From: Paractinoplanes abujensis
GTDB taxonomy: Bacteria > Actinomycetota > Actinomycetes > Mycobacteriales > Micromonosporaceae
NCBI RefSeq assembly: GCF_014204895.1
Contig: NZ_JACHMF010000001.1
Coordinates: 3,906,001-3,970,000 of the forward strand
Length of the DNA stretch: 64,000 nt
Direction of reading: 5' to 3'
Shown here piece after piece: positions 62,924 through 64,000 of this stretch. Within the stretch, counting starts at the first letter, position 1, and each line of letters starts with the position of its first letter. The notes below the pieces were generated by a model. It was not told the DNA's origin. It saw only the letters and a program-made list of their open reading frames with translations, and did no database searches. Position numbers and translations under genes: made by a program.

Positions 62924-64000
62924 CCCGGGCAACCGGCTCGAACGACGTCGTGCGGCAGCGCGACCGGTTCATAGACGGGCTCCGGGCCCTGGCCATCCTG
63001 GGCGTCGTGAGCGGCCACTGGCTGGTCGGCGCCTTGGTCGAGACCCGAGCGGGTGGTCTGCGGATCGACAGTCCGATGCGATATCTGGAGTGGCTGCATC
63101 CGGCTACCTGGTTTCTGCAGATGCTGGGCTTGTTCTTTCTCGTCGGCGGTTACACGGCGGCGCAGGGACTCCACCGGGCGAGGGCCCGTGGTGAGACCGA
63201 CATCGCCTGGGTGCGCCGCCGGCTGTGGCGGATCGGGCGGCCGGTTGTCGCCGCGACAATGATCCTGGCCGTGGCGCTGCCCTTGCTCGGTCTTCTCGGG
63301 CTCAGCGCGGGCACCGCGCGGACCACCGTCGTGCTGTTCGTGCAGCCGCTGTGGTTCATGGGCGTCTACGCGGTGACAACCTCCCTCACGCCGTACGCGT
63401 TACGGCTGGACCGCCGTGGTGGGCTCTGGGTGATTCCGGCGTTCGCGGCCGCGGTGGCGGCGGTGGACCTGGCGCGCTTCGGCCTGGACGGCACGCCGGC
63501 CGCGGTCGGATATCTGAGTGTGCTGCCGGCCTGGGCCTTCGCCTACCAACTGGGCGTGGCCTGGTCCAGCGGGCGTGTCGACCGGCGGATCGCGGGCGGT
63601 CTGCTCGCCGGCGGACTGGCTCTTTTCGTGGTCCTGCTGGTCGTGCTGAAGTATCCGGTGAGTCTGGTGAGTGTGCCCGGCGCCATGCGCTCCAACTCGA
63701 ACCCGCCGTCGCTGATGGTGCCGGCCCTCGCCGCGATCCAGGCGGGTGGCGCGCTGCTGATGCGCGAGCGCATCGAGCGGTTGCTGCGCCGGCCCCGGGT
63801 CTGGGCCGTCGTGGCTGCGCTCAACCTGAGCGCGATGAGCATCTTCTGCTGGCACCAAGTGGCGCTCGTCGGCGTCTCGGAGGTGGCGCGCCGGTTCGGC
63901 ACACTGCCCGGCCTCGGCGACGCGCCCGGCGACGGCGGCTGGGTCGCCGCCCGGCTCGCCTGGTATCCGGTGCTCGCGGTCGTGCTGGCCGGCCTGGTGG
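62920..64000 (+). CDS. Acyltransferase-3 family membrane protein, 3' end outside the window
   Basis: The frame opens at ATG 62920, overlapping the DedA stop, and runs without a stop to the right edge, giving at least 360 residues. RDRFIDGLRALAILGVVSGHWL (cited in part) is the classical start of acyltransferase-3 (OafA-like) proteins, with the catalytic His in SGHW. About ten membrane helices can be traced, and FCWHQVALVGV near the end is another family feature. Such enzymes acylate cell-wall polymers, lipids or secondary metabolites. Pairing with DedA suggests a role in envelope lipid or glycan modification. Completeness cannot be judged. Confidence 0.85.
   Translation, partial: MTRATGSNDVVRQRDRFIDGLRALAILGVVSGHWLVGALVETRAGGLRIDSPMRYLEWLHPATWFLQMLGLFFLVGGYTAAQGLHRARARGETDIAWVRRRLWRIGRPVVAATMILAVALPLLGLLGLSAGTARTTVVLFVQPLWFMGVYAVTTSLTPYALRLDRRGGLWVIPAFAAAVAAVDLARFGLDGTPAAVGYLSVLPAWAFAYQLGVAWSSGRVDRRIAGGLLAGGLALFVVLLVVLKYPVSLVSVPGAMRSNSNPPSLMVPALAAIQAGGALLMRERIERLLRRPRVWAVVAALNLSAMSIFCWHQVALVGVSEVARRFGTLPGLGDAPGDGGWVAARLAWYPVLAVVLAGLV

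Noticed and set aside
1..64000. CRISPR arrays, tRNA and rRNA genes
   Set aside because: No regularly spaced direct repeats and no cloverleaf or rRNA-like conserved sequence were recognised by eye; a dedicated search would be needed to exclude a tRNA completely.

Overview
The window is very GC-rich throughout, with codon third positions almost always G or C, frequent GTG/TTG starts, ATGA/GTGA stop-start overlaps, a conservon (Cvn-type signalling operon), many secreted CBM2 hydrolases and alanine-rich proteins. This points to a filamentous actinobacterium. The mix of conservon, chemotaxis receptor and xylan enzymes suggests Micromonosporaceae, perhaps Actinoplanes, but the genus is inference. 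No rRNA, tRNA or CRISPR array was seen. The sequence is cut inside a gene at both ends.

Layout: 1-434 end of a secreted glycosidase with a ricin-type lectin domain; 667-4036 conservon (HATPase protein, roadblock/LC7, DUF742, small GTPase, GAF protein); 4365-5948 acyl-CoA dehydrogenase; 5972-7657 chemotaxis receptor and a GGDEF remnant; 8187-9113 BrkB-type membrane protein; 9115-18977 a polyol/sugar locus with two paralogous GntR regulators, two FGGY kinases, a class II aldolase, an ABC importer and a zinc dehydrogenase; 19013-25313 a CopC/YtkA-like membrane protein and a giant secreted ThuA/sugar-dehydrogenase protein; 25592-27729 an MprAB-like two-component system; 27811-31297 a Tat-exported amidohydrolase and a divergent MMPL transporter sharing a long inverted repeat; 31303-35977 a polymorphic toxin and its probable immunity gene; 36313-37252 two decayed insertion sequences fused end to end; 37631-42057 a small exopolysaccharide-like cluster; 42116-45465 alcohol dehydrogenase, SRPBCC protein and FUSC-type exporter; 45774-48235 CE1-like esterase and PaaX regulator; 48426-49330 a decayed transposase; 49359-57603 secreted carbohydrate-active proteins around a chorismate mutase; 57680-58338 a broken CotH gene; 58484-64000 secreted small protein, diguanylate cyclase, SDR/TetR pair, DedA protein and an acyltransferase cut by the right edge.

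How the parts work together: at 9-19 kb the genes give a complete logic of import, oxidation to a ketose, phosphorylation and aldol cleavage, under regulators that probably read a TTGTACGTACAA palindrome. At 50-57 kb the arabinofuranosidase, esterase-like protein and ThuA/dehydrogenase protein lie near AGCGCT-centred LacI-type operators, suggesting plant-polymer induction. The strongest candidate for new biology is the secreted, coiled-coil, HINT-processed toxin with a CdiA-like C-terminal domain and an unrecognised immunity protein. Next are the near-perfect inverted repeat between the amidohydrolase and MMPL genes and the giant ThuA/dehydrogenase proteins.
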